In this document: one piece after another, positions 32,623 through 40,818 of the stretch
How positions within the stretch are numbered: the stretch's first letter is position 1
How the letters are laid out: each line of letters starts with the position of its first letter
Source of the DNA: Sphingopyxis sp.
GTDB taxonomy: Bacteria; Pseudomonadota; Alphaproteobacteria; Sphingomonadales; Sphingomonadaceae
NCBI RefSeq assembly: GCF_016704835.1
Contig: NZ_JADIZJ010000021.1
Coordinates: 372,001-436,000 of the forward strand
DNA: 64,000 nucleotides
Direction: 5' to 3'
Notes under the pieces: model-generated
Told to the model about the DNA's origin: nothing
Database searches by the model: none
Seen by the model: the letters and a program-made list of their open reading frames with translations, nothing else
Position numbers and translations under genes: made by a program

Positions 32623-33450
32623 ATGACCACGATCACCACGCAGGATGGCACGCACATCTTCTACAAGGACTGGGGTCCGGAAGATGGGCAGCCGATCATC
32701 TTTTCGCACGGCTGGCCGCTCACCGCCGACGCCTGGGATGTCCAGATGGTCTTTTTCGCCAATCAGGGTTTCCGCACCATCGCCCACGACCGCCGCAGCC
32801 ATGGTCGTTCGGATCAGGTCTGGGACAACAACAACATGGACCAGTACGCCGACGACCTCGCCGAACTGATCGAACAGCTGGACCTGAACGACGTCATCCT
32901 CGTCGGCCACTCGACCGGCGGCGGCGAAGTCACCCGTTATATCGGCCGCCATGGCACGGCACGGGTCGCCAAGATCGCGCTGATCGGCGCGGTGCCCCCG
33001 CTGATGCTCAAGACCGAAGCCAATCCGGGCGGGCTGCCGATCGACGCCTTCAACGGCATCCGCAAGGGCACCTTCGACAACCGCCCGCAGTTCTTCAAGG
33101 ATCTGACCATCCCCTTCTACGGCTACAACCGCGACGGCGCGGCTATCAGCGAAGCGCTGCGCGACGATTTTGTGCGGCAGGGGATGATGGGCGGCCTCAA
33201 GGGTCAGCTCGACAGCATCCGCGCCTTTTCGGAAAGCGATTTCAACGACGATTTGAAGAAATTCGACGTCCCGACGCTCGTGCTCCATGGCGACGACGAT
33301 CAGATCGTGCCCGTCGATGCCTCGGCCCGCGCCACGGTGAAGATCGTCAAACAGGCGGTGCTGAAAATCTACCAAGGCGCCGACCATGGCCTGACGGTCA
33401 CCCATCAGGACCGGTTCAACGCCGATCTTCTGGATTTCATCAACAGCTGA
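32623..33450 (+). CDS. Alpha/beta hydrolase, non-heme chloroperoxidase-like
   Basis: 275 residues. DGTHIFYKDWGPEDGQPIIF and SHGWPLTADAWDVQMVFFAN open the fold; the nucleophile is Ser in LVGHSTGGGEVTRYI, the acid Asp lies in LVLHGDDDQIVP, and the His in KIYQGADHGLTVTH. This is the cofactor-free haloperoxidase/esterase branch; perhydrolysis is typically measured in vitro while the natural substrate is an ester. First gene of the operon divergent from the GlxA regulator. Confidence 0.9.
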   Translation: MTTITTQDGTHIFYKDWGPEDGQPIIFSHGWPLTADAWDVQMVFFANQGFRTIAHDRRSHGRSDQVWDNNNMDQYADDLAELIEQLDLNDVILVGHSTGGGEVTRYIGRHGTARVAKIALIGAVPPLMLKTEANPGGLPIDAFNGIRKGTFDNRPQFFKDLTIPFYGYNRDGAAISEALRDDFVRQGMMGGLKGQLDSIRAFSESDFNDDLKKFDVPTLVLHGDDDQIVPVDASARATVKIVKQAVLKIYQGADHGLTVTHQDRFNADLLDFINS

Positions 33451-33507
33451 TAAATGGAGGCGCGGTCCAGCCCGATCGCGCCTCCTCCTTCATCAAGGAG
33501 AAAAGCC

Positions 33508-34284
33508 GTGACCAAGCAAAGCTTCCTCATCACCGGCGCATCGGACGGCATCGGCGCCGTCTATGCCGACCGCCTCGCCCGCCGCGGCCACAATCTGATC
33601 CTCGTCGCGCGCCGCGCCGACAAACTGGCCGCCCTCGCCGACCAGCTGCGCAGCGACACCGGCGTCGCGGTTGACGTCATCGCCGCCGACCTCGCCAATC
33701 TCCACGACCTCGCCCGCGTCGAAACCCGCCTGCGGACCGACGATGCGATCACCGGCCTGATCAACAACGCCGGGATTGCGGGCGAAACCAGCTTCGTCGA
33801 GGCCGATCCCGTTCATCTCGCTGGAATGATCGACCTCAACATCGTCGCAGTGACGCGGCTATCCGCCGCCATCGCCCCGCGGCTCGCGACAACGGGAACG
33901 GGCGCGATCGTCAACATCACCTCGGTCACCGCGCTGATGCCCGACGCCTTCACCGCCGTCTATCCGGCCAGCAAGGCCTATGTCCTCGCCTTTACCGAGG
34001 CGCTACAGGCCGAACTTGGCGCCAAAGGCGTGCGTATCCAGGCTGTCCTGCCCGGCATCACCCGCACCGCGATCTGGGACGAGGCGCAGCTTGCGAACAT
34101 CCCCGCCGAAATGGTGATGGACGTGAACGACATGGTCGACGCCGCACTGGCCGGTTTCGACGCGGGCGAAGTCGTCACCATTCCCGCGCTCCCCGACATG
34201 GCCGACTACGACGCCTATGTCGCCGCACGCTCCGCGCTTCGCCCCAACCTGTCGCACGCGCGCCCCGCGCCGCGCTATCTGTAA
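33508..34284 (+). CDS. SDR family oxidoreductase
   Basis: 258 residues from a GTG at 33508 with AAGGAG upstream. A classical SDR: ITGASDGIGAVYADRLARRG (cofactor loop), INNAGIAG, NITSVTALMPDAF (catalytic Ser), and YPASKAYVLAFTEAL (YxxxK). Second gene of the hydrolase operon, 57 bp after the hydrolase. Substrate unknown. Confidence 0.9.
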   Translation: MTKQSFLITGASDGIGAVYADRLARRGHNLILVARRADKLAALADQLRSDTGVAVDVIAADLANLHDLARVETRLRTDDAITGLINNAGIAGETSFVEADPVHLAGMIDLNIVAVTRLSAAIAPRLATTGTGAIVNITSVTALMPDAFTAVYPASKAYVLAFTEALQAELGAKGVRIQAVLPGITRTAIWDEAQLANIPAEMVMDVNDMVDAALAGFDAGEVVTIPALPDMADYDAYVAARSALRPNLSHARPAPRYL

Positions 34285-34296
34285 GGGAGACGGGCC

Positions 34297-34794
34297 ATGA
34301 TCCTCGGATTGACCCTTTCGCAATTCACCGCGCTCCACGTCGCGATCAGCCTCGTCGGCATCGGCGCCGGCCTGATCGCCCTCCCCGCGTTTGCGCGCGG
34401 CCTGATCCTGCCGCGCACAACCGGCGTTTTCCTGTGGACGACTTTGCTCACGAGCCTGACGGGCTTCCTTTTCCCGATCGTCGCCTTCACCCCAGCGCTC
34501 GGCTTCGGGATCCTCTCGACGCTGATTCTCGTCGCGACCTTCTGGGCCTGGTATCGCCGCGAGCTCGTCGGCAGCGCCGCCACCGTCTATGCAACCACCG
34601 CCACACTCGCGCTCTACCTTAACCTGTTCGTGCTGGTGGTGCAGAGCTTCCTGAAAGTCCCCGCGCTCAACGCGCTCGCCCCGAACGGAACCGAACCGCC
34701 CTTCGCTATCGCCCAGGGCCTGCTTTTGATCGCGATGGTCGGCCTTGGCTACCTGACGTTCAAGGCAGCGCGGCGCCGAACCGCGGCCGCCTGA
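34297..34794 (+). CDS. Four- to five-TM membrane protein of unknown function
   Basis: 165 residues, hydrophobic throughout: FTALHVAISLVGIGAGLIAL, TGVFLWTTLLTSLTGFLFPI, FGILSTLILVATFWAWY, a helix around LALYLNLFVLVVQSF, and AIAQGLLLIAMVGLGYL. It follows the SDR by 12 bp in the same operon and ends just before a terminator. The family is not recognised; it may be needed for the envelope location of the pathway. Confidence 0.7.
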   Translation: MILGLTLSQFTALHVAISLVGIGAGLIALPAFARGLILPRTTGVFLWTTLLTSLTGFLFPIVAFTPALGFGILSTLILVATFWAWYRRELVGSAATVYATTATLALYLNLFVLVVQSFLKVPALNALAPNGTEPPFAIAQGLLLIAMVGLGYLTFKAARRRTAAA

Positions 34795-34806
34795 TCGCAA
34801 CCAAAC

Positions 34807-34842
34807 CCAACGACAAGGGCGGCTTCGGTCGCCCTTGTCGTT
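34807..34842 (+). terminator. Intrinsic terminator of hydrolase-SDR operon
   Basis: A perfect 12-bp stem ACGACAAGGGCG (34809-34820) with CGCCCTTGTCGT (34829-34840), an 8-nt loop containing TTCG, and a short T tail. Confidence 0.8.
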
Positions 34843-34919
34843 TCAGCACCGCCAACCCCTCTTGCACGACCTTCCGTTTACGTTAAGGTCAGTTTCAAAC
34901 TGCTACCGGAGAGTGATTC

Positions 34920-35891
34920 ATGTCCCTGCCCCCGATTTTCGACCGTCTGCGACTGCCCGTGATCGGCTCGCCCCTGTTCATCGTATCGGGGCCTGAACTC
35001 GTCATCGCGCAGTGCAAGGCGGGCGTTGTCGGCAGCTTCCCGGCACTCAACGCGCGGCCGCAAACCTTGCTCGACGAATGGCTGCACCAGATCACCGAAG
35101 AACTCGCCGCGTGGGACCGCGCCAACCCCGAGCGCCTGTCGGCGCCCTATGCGGTCAACCAGATCGTCCATAAATCGAACGACCGGCTCGAACAGGACAT
35201 CGCGACTTGCGCCAAATGGAAGGTACCGATCACGATCACCTCGCTCGGCGCGCGCGAGGAGCTTAATCAGGCGGTGCACAGCTGGGGCGGCATCACCCTG
35301 CACGACGTAATCGACGACCGTTTCGCCCGCAAGGCGGTCGAAAAGGGCGCCGACGGCCTGATCCCCGTCGCTGCCGGTGCAGGTGGCCACGCCGGCCGTC
35401 AGTCGCCTTTCGCGCTCCTTCAGGAAATCCGTGAGTGGTTCGACGGTCCCGTCGCGCTGTCGGGCGCGATCGGCCACGGCCGCTCGATCCTCGCTGCGCA
35501 GGCGTGCGGCGCCGACCTCGCCTATATCGGCAGCGCCTTCATCGCTACCGCCGAAGCCAATGCCGACGAAGGCTATAAGAACGGCATCGTTGAAGGGCGC
35601 GCCGCCGATATCGTCTATTCGAACCTCTTCACCGGCGTCCACGGCAATTACCTCCGCCAATCGATCGTCGCGGCGGGTATGGACCCCGATAACCTGCCCG
35701 AGGGCGACCTCAAAACTATGAACTTCGGTTCGGGCGGCAACACCAAGGTCAAGGCGTGGAAGGATATCTGGGGATCGGGTCAAGGCATAGCCCCGGTTAC
35801 CGCGGTGCGCCCGGTCGCCGAATTTGTCGCCGAACTCGAAGCGCAATATCTCGCCGCGCGTCGCGAACTTGAAGCGAAAGTCCGGCTCTAG
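34920..35891 (+). CDS. Nitronate monooxygenase (2-nitropropane dioxygenase) family
   Basis: 323 residues; FMN-dependent oxidation of alkyl nitronates such as propionate 3-nitronate, an inferred detoxification. The FMN barrel has RLPVIGSPLFIVSGPELVIA, GADGLIPVAAGAGGHAGRQS (GGHxG with the active-site His), ALSGAIGHGRSILAAQACGA and YIGSAFIATAEANA. Monocistronic; transcription of the previous operon ends in a terminator 80 bp upstream. Confidence 0.9.
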   Translation: MSLPPIFDRLRLPVIGSPLFIVSGPELVIAQCKAGVVGSFPALNARPQTLLDEWLHQITEELAAWDRANPERLSAPYAVNQIVHKSNDRLEQDIATCAKWKVPITITSLGAREELNQAVHSWGGITLHDVIDDRFARKAVEKGADGLIPVAAGAGGHAGRQSPFALLQEIREWFDGPVALSGAIGHGRSILAAQACGADLAYIGSAFIATAEANADEGYKNGIVEGRAADIVYSNLFTGVHGNYLRQSIVAAGMDPDNLPEGDLKTMNFGSGGNTKVKAWKDIWGSGQGIAPVTAVRPVAEFVAELEAQYLAARRELEAKVRL

Positions 35892-36286
35892 CACCCCCGA
35901 ATAATCTTTCAATCGCACCGTCCAGATAGGAGCGATCGACGAACAGCCGCATCGGATCGCGGCGATTGAGCCAGAATCCGGCGCCGTGCCGGTCGGTGAG
36001 CGCCTGCCGCGCCGTGTCCTGCAACAAGCGCAGTCGCTAGAGCCCTGATGCGGTCCGCGATGCAGGGCATGGCCCGATACGAGAGCCGCCCCGTCGCAGG
36101 CGTGGAAGGTCAGGCCATTGCGTTCGAATTGCTCGAGCGCGAAGCCTTCAACCTGCAACGCCTCGAACATCACCGTTTTCTGCGCGCGTTGAAGCAAAGC
36201 GATGGGGATGAGGTGATGCCGTTGGAACTCGGGTTGCGGCGGCAGTGCGCCCTGCCAGCTGCGGCCCGGAATCTTCGATCATGGCC
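35892..36286 (-). pseudogene. AHH-domain nuclease remnant
   Basis: Minus-strand frame one: PEFQRHHLIPIALLQRAQKT, then VMFEALQVEGFALEQFERNG and ALHRGPH. Frame two: LRLLQDTARQALTDRHGAGF and LNRRDPMRLFVDRSY. Together they match the AHH family (HNH/ENDO VII superfamily; conserved HHLIP, NG-L, LHRGPH, LNRRDP). The segment that should follow RGPH (a YN motif and about 30 residues) is missing, and the frame changes there, so this is a deletion plus frameshift rather than a one-base error. No proper end is seen; it runs into the nitronate monooxygenase gene. Confidence 0.65.
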
Positions 36287-37203
36287 AATCTCGACGGCCA
36301 CGATCTATCGTTGACCGCTTGCGCCTGGCGACGGCGACCGGTCGATCCATTCGCCCGCTTCCATTTCCGCATCGTGCGGTCGTGGCGAGCAGGGCCGTTT
36401 AGCGTCATGTCAAGCGCGAGCCGCGACAGCTGCCGTACCATCTCCGCCACGATCCAGCCCACGGGAATTCGCGCGTCCAACCCTTGCCCGGAAAACAACG
36501 CCAAACCCCGCGCACCCATCCTCGCGCCAGCGTCGCTCTCGCGGCGCCGGAAAGCACTTGGGAAAGTACCGGCGGCATCCCAATCGCCAGCATCTCGGCG
36601 ATTGAAGCGCGAAATTGCGGAGCGTCGGACCACGGCCGCGCCGGCGACCAAAAAATATGATTGGCGTCGATCAGGGTCAATCAGCAGCACCATCATCTTG
36701 AAAAATTCGCGCATCCGCATTGGCTCCTCCATCTTTGCGGCGGGGCGCCGCCGGGTTTGGGGACGAATATCCAGCATTGCCCGGCCTGACGCCAGTCGCT
36801 GGTCAGGCTCGCCGCGAGCAGGCTGGTCGAGCGACGGGCAGATCGGCCATTTCGAGCGCAGCATTGGCGGCGGGACCGGCCAAAACCGATGCCGCACCGA
36901 AGCGCATACGAAACCGCGGCGTTGCAATCCGCGCTTCGATGCCGGTATTTTCGATATCAAGCCTCTGGACGCACCCCCATATGCCGCAGCGCCATTTCCA
37001 GGGCGTCAGCGCAATCACCATGCGTCGCGGCACCCACAATCAGCGCCTAGGGTGCCGGCGGCACCGGCAGGTTCAGAGCATTCAATTTACCCGCGTCGAT
37101 GTCGCTGGCCAACCTCCATCGGTTCGCGCTTTGCATCGCAAGGCCGGCGCCAATCTTCAAACGTATAATCGAAGATGTCGGCGAGTTAATCTGGAAGCAG
37201 CCC
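36287..37203. other. Decayed 0.9-kb region without an intact gene
   Basis: No frame on either strand is supportable as an intact gene. Short minus-strand segments look protein-like but are split by stops and frame changes: ALIVGAATHGDCADALEMAL in frame with, and directly after, a TAG near 37048; LIDANHIFWSPARPWSDAPQ around 36650; and RIPVGWIVAEMVRQLSRLAL around 36430. A plus-strand open frame from 36245 to 37168 is Arg/Ser/Pro-rich and looks like an antisense artefact. I interpret the stretch as old gene remains downstream of kup; identity unknown. Confidence 0.5.
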
Positions 37204-39165
37204 TCAGATCGCGACCTGACTGCCCAGTTCGACAACGCGGCTCGTTGGCAGACGAAAATATTCCATCGCGCTTTCAGAATTGCGCAGCATCCACGCAAAC
37301 AGCTTTTCACGCCAGATCGGCATCCCGGGCTTGCTGGCCGCGATCAATGTCTGGCGCGACAGGAAAAAGCTGGTTTCCAGCATCTTGAACTCGCCGCCGC
37401 AACTTGTGACGCGCTTCAGCGCATCGGGCACATCGACCGGCTGCATGAAGCCATAGTTCAGGATCAAGCGGTGGAATCCCTGCCCCAGATCCTCAAGCGC
37501 ACAGTGATTTTCCTCGCGCACGAACGGCACATCGGCGACCTTGATCGTCAGCAGGATGATCCGCTGGTGCAGTACCTTGTTGTGTTTGAGATTGTGGAGC
37601 AGCGCATGCGGTACCCCGTCGCTGCTCGATGTCATGAAGACCGCGGTTCCGGGAACGCGGGTAGCACTGTTCGCGGCCGATTTGACGAACACCGGGATCG
37701 GCATCGCGCCCTCGGCCATCTCCTGCTGCATCAGCTTGCGCCCGCGCGACCAGGTGGTCAGCATCGTGAAGATGATCAGCCCGATCGCCAGCGGGACCCA
37801 GCCGCCGTCGGGCACCTTGATCAGGTTTGCTCCAAAATAGGCGATGTCGACGATGAAGAACACCGCGAGCACCGGCAGCGCCTTCCACGCCGGCCACTTC
37901 CACAGCGTGAAGAGCACGACCGACAATAGGCAGGTGTCGATGAACATCGCGCCGGTCACCGCGATCCCGTAAGCGGCGGCAAGGTTGCTGGACGATCCAA
38001 AGAAGAGAACGAGGATGATCACCATCGTCATCAGGAACCAGTTGACGACCGGAATATAGATCTGACCCGCCGCAGAAGCGCTGGTGTGTTCGACACGCAA
38101 GCGCGGGATGAAGCCGAGCTGGATTGCCTGCTGGGTCAGCGAGAAGGCGCCCGAGATGACCGCCTGACTGGCGATGATCGTCGCGAGCAATGCGAGAATG
38201 ACAACCGGAACCTCGAGAAATTCGGGCATCATCTGGAAAAACGGGTCGGAAATCAGCTCAGCGCGCGGTCCGGCCTCGGCAGCGAGAACCATCGCCCCCT
38301 GCCCCATATAGTTGAGCATCAGGGCGGGTAGGACAAAGGCGAGCCAGCTGATCCCGATCGGCCCGCGCCCGAAATGCCCCATGTCGGCATAAAGCGCCTC
38401 GGCTCCGGTTACCGCCAGCACCACCGCGCCCAGCGCGATAAAGGCCGTATATCCGTCGACATAGAAAAACCGCAGCGCGTTCACGGGATTGATCGTCTCG
38501 GCGATAATCCACGGATTATCGCCGATGTGCATGATCCCGAGCCCGGCCAGCGTCATGAAATAGAGCAGCATGATCGGCCCGAACAAGGCACCCACCTTCG
38601 CCGTCCCGCGCGACTGGATCGCGAATAGACCGATCAGGATCGCAAGCGCGATCGGGACGATATAGGGCGCAAAGCCTGGGTCAATATAGCGCAGCCCTTC
38701 GGTCGCCGAGAGCACCGACATCGCCGGGGTGATCATGCTGTCGCCATAGAAGAGGGCCGTCGCGAACACCCCCAGCAGGACGATCGGCCAGGTCCAGCGC
38801 CTTTCGCCCGACGAGCGGCTGATCAGTGCGAGCAGCGCCAGGCTACCGCCCTCGCCCTTGTTGTCAGCCTTCATTATCGTCATGACATATTTAAAGGTGA
38901 CGACGAGCATCATTGACCAGAAGACAAGGCTGAGCACGCCATAAACGTGAAGGCGGTCAGGCTCGATCGGGTGATGGCCGGCAAATGTCTCGCGAAACGC
39001 GTAGAGCGGGCTGGTACCGATGTCGCCGAACACGACGCCGACCGCGCCGACCGCGAGCTTCAGCTTGCCGTCGCCGGTTTGGCCATGGCCATAATGGCCC
39101 GTGTTGGCGGCACTCGGCGCGGCGCTTTCAGCGCCGCTCGCGCCCTTTTGCGACTCAGCAGTCAT
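37204..39165 (-). CDS. kup: Low-affinity potassium uptake protein
   Basis: 653 residues; a KUP/HAK family proton-coupled potassium transporter. The family start AVGVVFGDIGTSPLYAFRET is at about residues 36-55, followed by twelve membrane segments and a C-terminal cytosolic domain (from about 490: FVKSAANSATRVPGTAVFMT; ending with RVVELGSQVAI). It follows the cytochrome c maturation genes by 44 bp on the same strand. Full family length, normal codon use. Confidence 0.94.
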   Translation of the reverse strand: MTAESQKGASGAESAAPSAANTGHYGHGQTGDGKLKLAVGAVGVVFGDIGTSPLYAFRETFAGHHPIEPDRLHVYGVLSLVFWSMMLVVTFKYVMTIMKADNKGEGGSLALLALISRSSGERRWTWPIVLLGVFATALFYGDSMITPAMSVLSATEGLRYIDPGFAPYIVPIALAILIGLFAIQSRGTAKVGALFGPIMLLYFMTLAGLGIMHIGDNPWIIAETINPVNALRFFYVDGYTAFIALGAVVLAVTGAEALYADMGHFGRGPIGISWLAFVLPALMLNYMGQGAMVLAAEAGPRAELISDPFFQMMPEFLEVPVVILALLATIIASQAVISGAFSLTQQAIQLGFIPRLRVEHTSASAAGQIYIPVVNWFLMTMVIILVLFFGSSSNLAAAYGIAVTGAMFIDTCLLSVVLFTLWKWPAWKALPVLAVFFIVDIAYFGANLIKVPDGGWVPLAIGLIIFTMLTTWSRGRKLMQQEMAEGAMPIPVFVKSAANSATRVPGTAVFMTSSSDGVPHALLHNLKHNKVLHQRIILLTIKVADVPFVREENHCALEDLGQGFHRLILNYGFMQPVDVPDALKRVTSCGGEFKMLETSFFLSRQTLIAASKPGMPIWREKLFAWMLRNSESAMEYFRLPTSRVVELGSQVAI

Positions 39166-39209
39166 CGCGAGCCTTTAGACGAGGCCGCGCGATTGTAATA
39201 GCGTCCATA

Positions 39210-39860
39210 TCAAGGCGCTTCCGCCGTCGCTGGCGGCAGCTGCGGCCCCAATGCCTGTCTGAGCTGCGCCAACCGCATTTCGAGGTCGGGGCGCCACGGC
39301 GCGTCGGCGGGACTGCGCCCCAGCAACTGGCTCCACACCGCTTCAGCGCCTTTCAAATCTCCGCCCTGCGCCAGCGCCAGACCTGCAAAAAACGGCGGTG
39401 CAGGGTGCGAAGGATCGCGGCGCGCCGCCTCGTCGAACGCCAGCGCAGCGGCGGGCGACATCATCCCGCCGCCATGCGCCGTCAGCGCATTGCCGAGGCC
39501 AACCCATAGGTCGACATTGTCGGGATATCGCTCAAGCCCCTTTTCAAGCGTCTGCGCCGCTAGTTCGGTCTTGCCCGTGCGCGCGAAGCCGTCGGACATG
39601 CCGAGCCATTGCGCCGCCGGGCCAAAACGGTCAGTCATTCCCTGCCGTTGGTCCGCAATCACGTCACCAAACCCTTCGGGCTCTGCCGGCGCCGCAACCG
39701 GTTTTCCGGGCAGCGATGGGCTGCCTTGCAAGGCATAGCCTGCGAGCCCCAGCATGACGGCAGCCCCCGCCAGTGGCCGTGCCGCCGCAGGAAGTTTGCC
39801 CAGCCAGAAAATCGCAGCGATCGTCACCGCCGCCGCCAGCATGACCCACAGCCAGATCAT
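39210..39860 (-). CDS. ccmI: Cytochrome c biogenesis TPR protein, CcmI/CycH type
   Basis: 216 residues. Two N-terminal membrane helices (MIWLWVMLAAAVTIAAIFWL; PLAGAAVMLGLAGYALQG) precede a periplasmic TPR region (QTLEKGLERYPDNVDLWVGL; AALAFDEAARRDPSHPAPPF). CcmI hands apocytochrome c to the CcmFH heme ligation complex. Last ccm gene in the cluster, its start overlapping the ccmH stop by 4 bp. Confidence 0.85.
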   Translation of the reverse strand: MIWLWVMLAAAVTIAAIFWLGKLPAAARPLAGAAVMLGLAGYALQGSPSLPGKPVAAPAEPEGFGDVIADQRQGMTDRFGPAAQWLGMSDGFARTGKTELAAQTLEKGLERYPDNVDLWVGLGNALTAHGGGMMSPAAALAFDEAARRDPSHPAPPFFAGLALAQGGDLKGAEAVWSQLLGRSPADAPWRPDLEMRLAQLRQALGPQLPPATAEAP

Positions 39861-40291
39861 GCGCCGTCCTCCGCATCGTCACTCGCGCCGCGGCGAAACC
39901 GGCCAAACGCCAGTAAGCCGCCAAGCAGCAAAAACAACAGCGGCCCCAGCCACAGGAAGGCGGTCGCGCCGTCGAACGGCGGATCATAGCTGACCCAATT
40001 GCCATAGCGTGCCACCAACCATGCCTTGATTTCGTCGGGCTTTTCGCCCGCGGCGATCTTGCTGCGCACCTCGTGCCGCATATCGCCGGCGAGCGGCGCG
40101 TCACTATCGGCGATCGACTGCCCTTGACAGACGAGGCAGCGCAGCTCCTCCATCAACGCTTTCGCGCGCGCTTCCTGTGCCGGGTCCTTCAGCTGCTGAT
40201 AGGCATAGGGTGCGGGCGGCAGCCGGTCCTGCGCCGCCGAGGGGAGCGCCAGCGCGCCCAGCAGGCAAAGCAGGCCGAGCCGCAGACTCAT
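39857..40291 (-). CDS. ccmH: Cytochrome c maturation thiol reductase CcmH
   Basis: 144 residues. Signal peptide ends near SAAQD; the CxxC redox pair is in LMEELRCLVCQGQSIADSDA; the family motif APLAGDMRHEVRSKIAAGEK follows; one C-terminal membrane helix (FLWLGPLLFLLLGGLLAFG). It reduces the apocytochrome heme-binding disulfide. Coupled to ccmG and ccmI by 4-bp overlaps. Confidence 0.92.
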   Translation of the reverse strand: MSLRLGLLCLLGALALPSAAQDRLPPAPYAYQQLKDPAQEARAKALMEELRCLVCQGQSIADSDAPLAGDMRHEVRSKIAAGEKPDEIKAWLVARYGNWVSYDPPFDGATAFLWLGPLLFLLLGGLLAFGRFRRGASDDAEDGA

Positions 40292-40818
40292 TCCATCGCC
40301 TCCAGCTTGGCGACGATCACGGGCACCTGATCGGCCAGGATCACCCCCTGGATCTGCTCGCGAATGATTCCCTTGCCGTCGATCAGGAACGTCTCCGGCA
40401 CTCCCGAAGATCCCAGCGCGATCTGGACGCTGCTCTGCATGTCGGCGCCGATACGGTCGAACGGATTGCCAACTTCGCGCAGGAACATCGCGACATCTTC
40501 AGGCCGGTCGCGGATCGCAATGCCGTCGATCGGCACGCCAGCGGCCTTCAATGCCTCTAGCTGCGGCGCCTCGGCGCGGCACGGAATGCACCAGCTCGCG
40601 AAAACATTGACCAGCCGCGGCCTGCCATCGGCCAGCTGGCTGCTTTTCAGACCTTCAACCCCAGCGGTCGCGGGCGGCAGGTCGAACAGCGGCATCGGCT
40701 TGTCGATCCACTGCGACTGGATCAGCTTTTCGCCCGGCACGGTCAGCCGATAGATGAAGGCACCGAACAGCAATCCCATGATCGCCAGCGGCACAAAAAG
40801 GACCCAGCGATTTTTCAT
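40288..40818 (-). CDS. ccmG: Thiol:disulfide interchange protein DsbE/CcmG
   Basis: 176 residues from the ATG at 40818, which overlaps the ccmF stop. One N-terminal anchor (WVLFVPLAIMGLLFGAFIY) and a periplasmic thioredoxin fold with WCIPC in VNVFASWCIPCRAEAP and a cis-Pro segment GVPETFLIDGKG. It supplies reductant to CcmH and apocytochrome c. Confidence 0.92.
   Translation of the reverse strand: MKNRWVLFVPLAIMGLLFGAFIYRLTVPGEKLIQSQWIDKPMPLFDLPPATAGVEGLKSSQLADGRPRLVNVFASWCIPCRAEAPQLEALKAAGVPIDGIAIRDRPEDVAMFLREVGNPFDRIGADMQSSVQIALGSSGVPETFLIDGKGIIREQIQGVILADQVPVIVAKLEAME

Noticed and set aside
36245..37168. A 307-codon plus-strand frame in the decayed region
   Set aside because: Ser/Arg/Pro-rich, without ribosome site or domain, and opposite the protein-like minus-strand fragments. 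Treated as an artefact.
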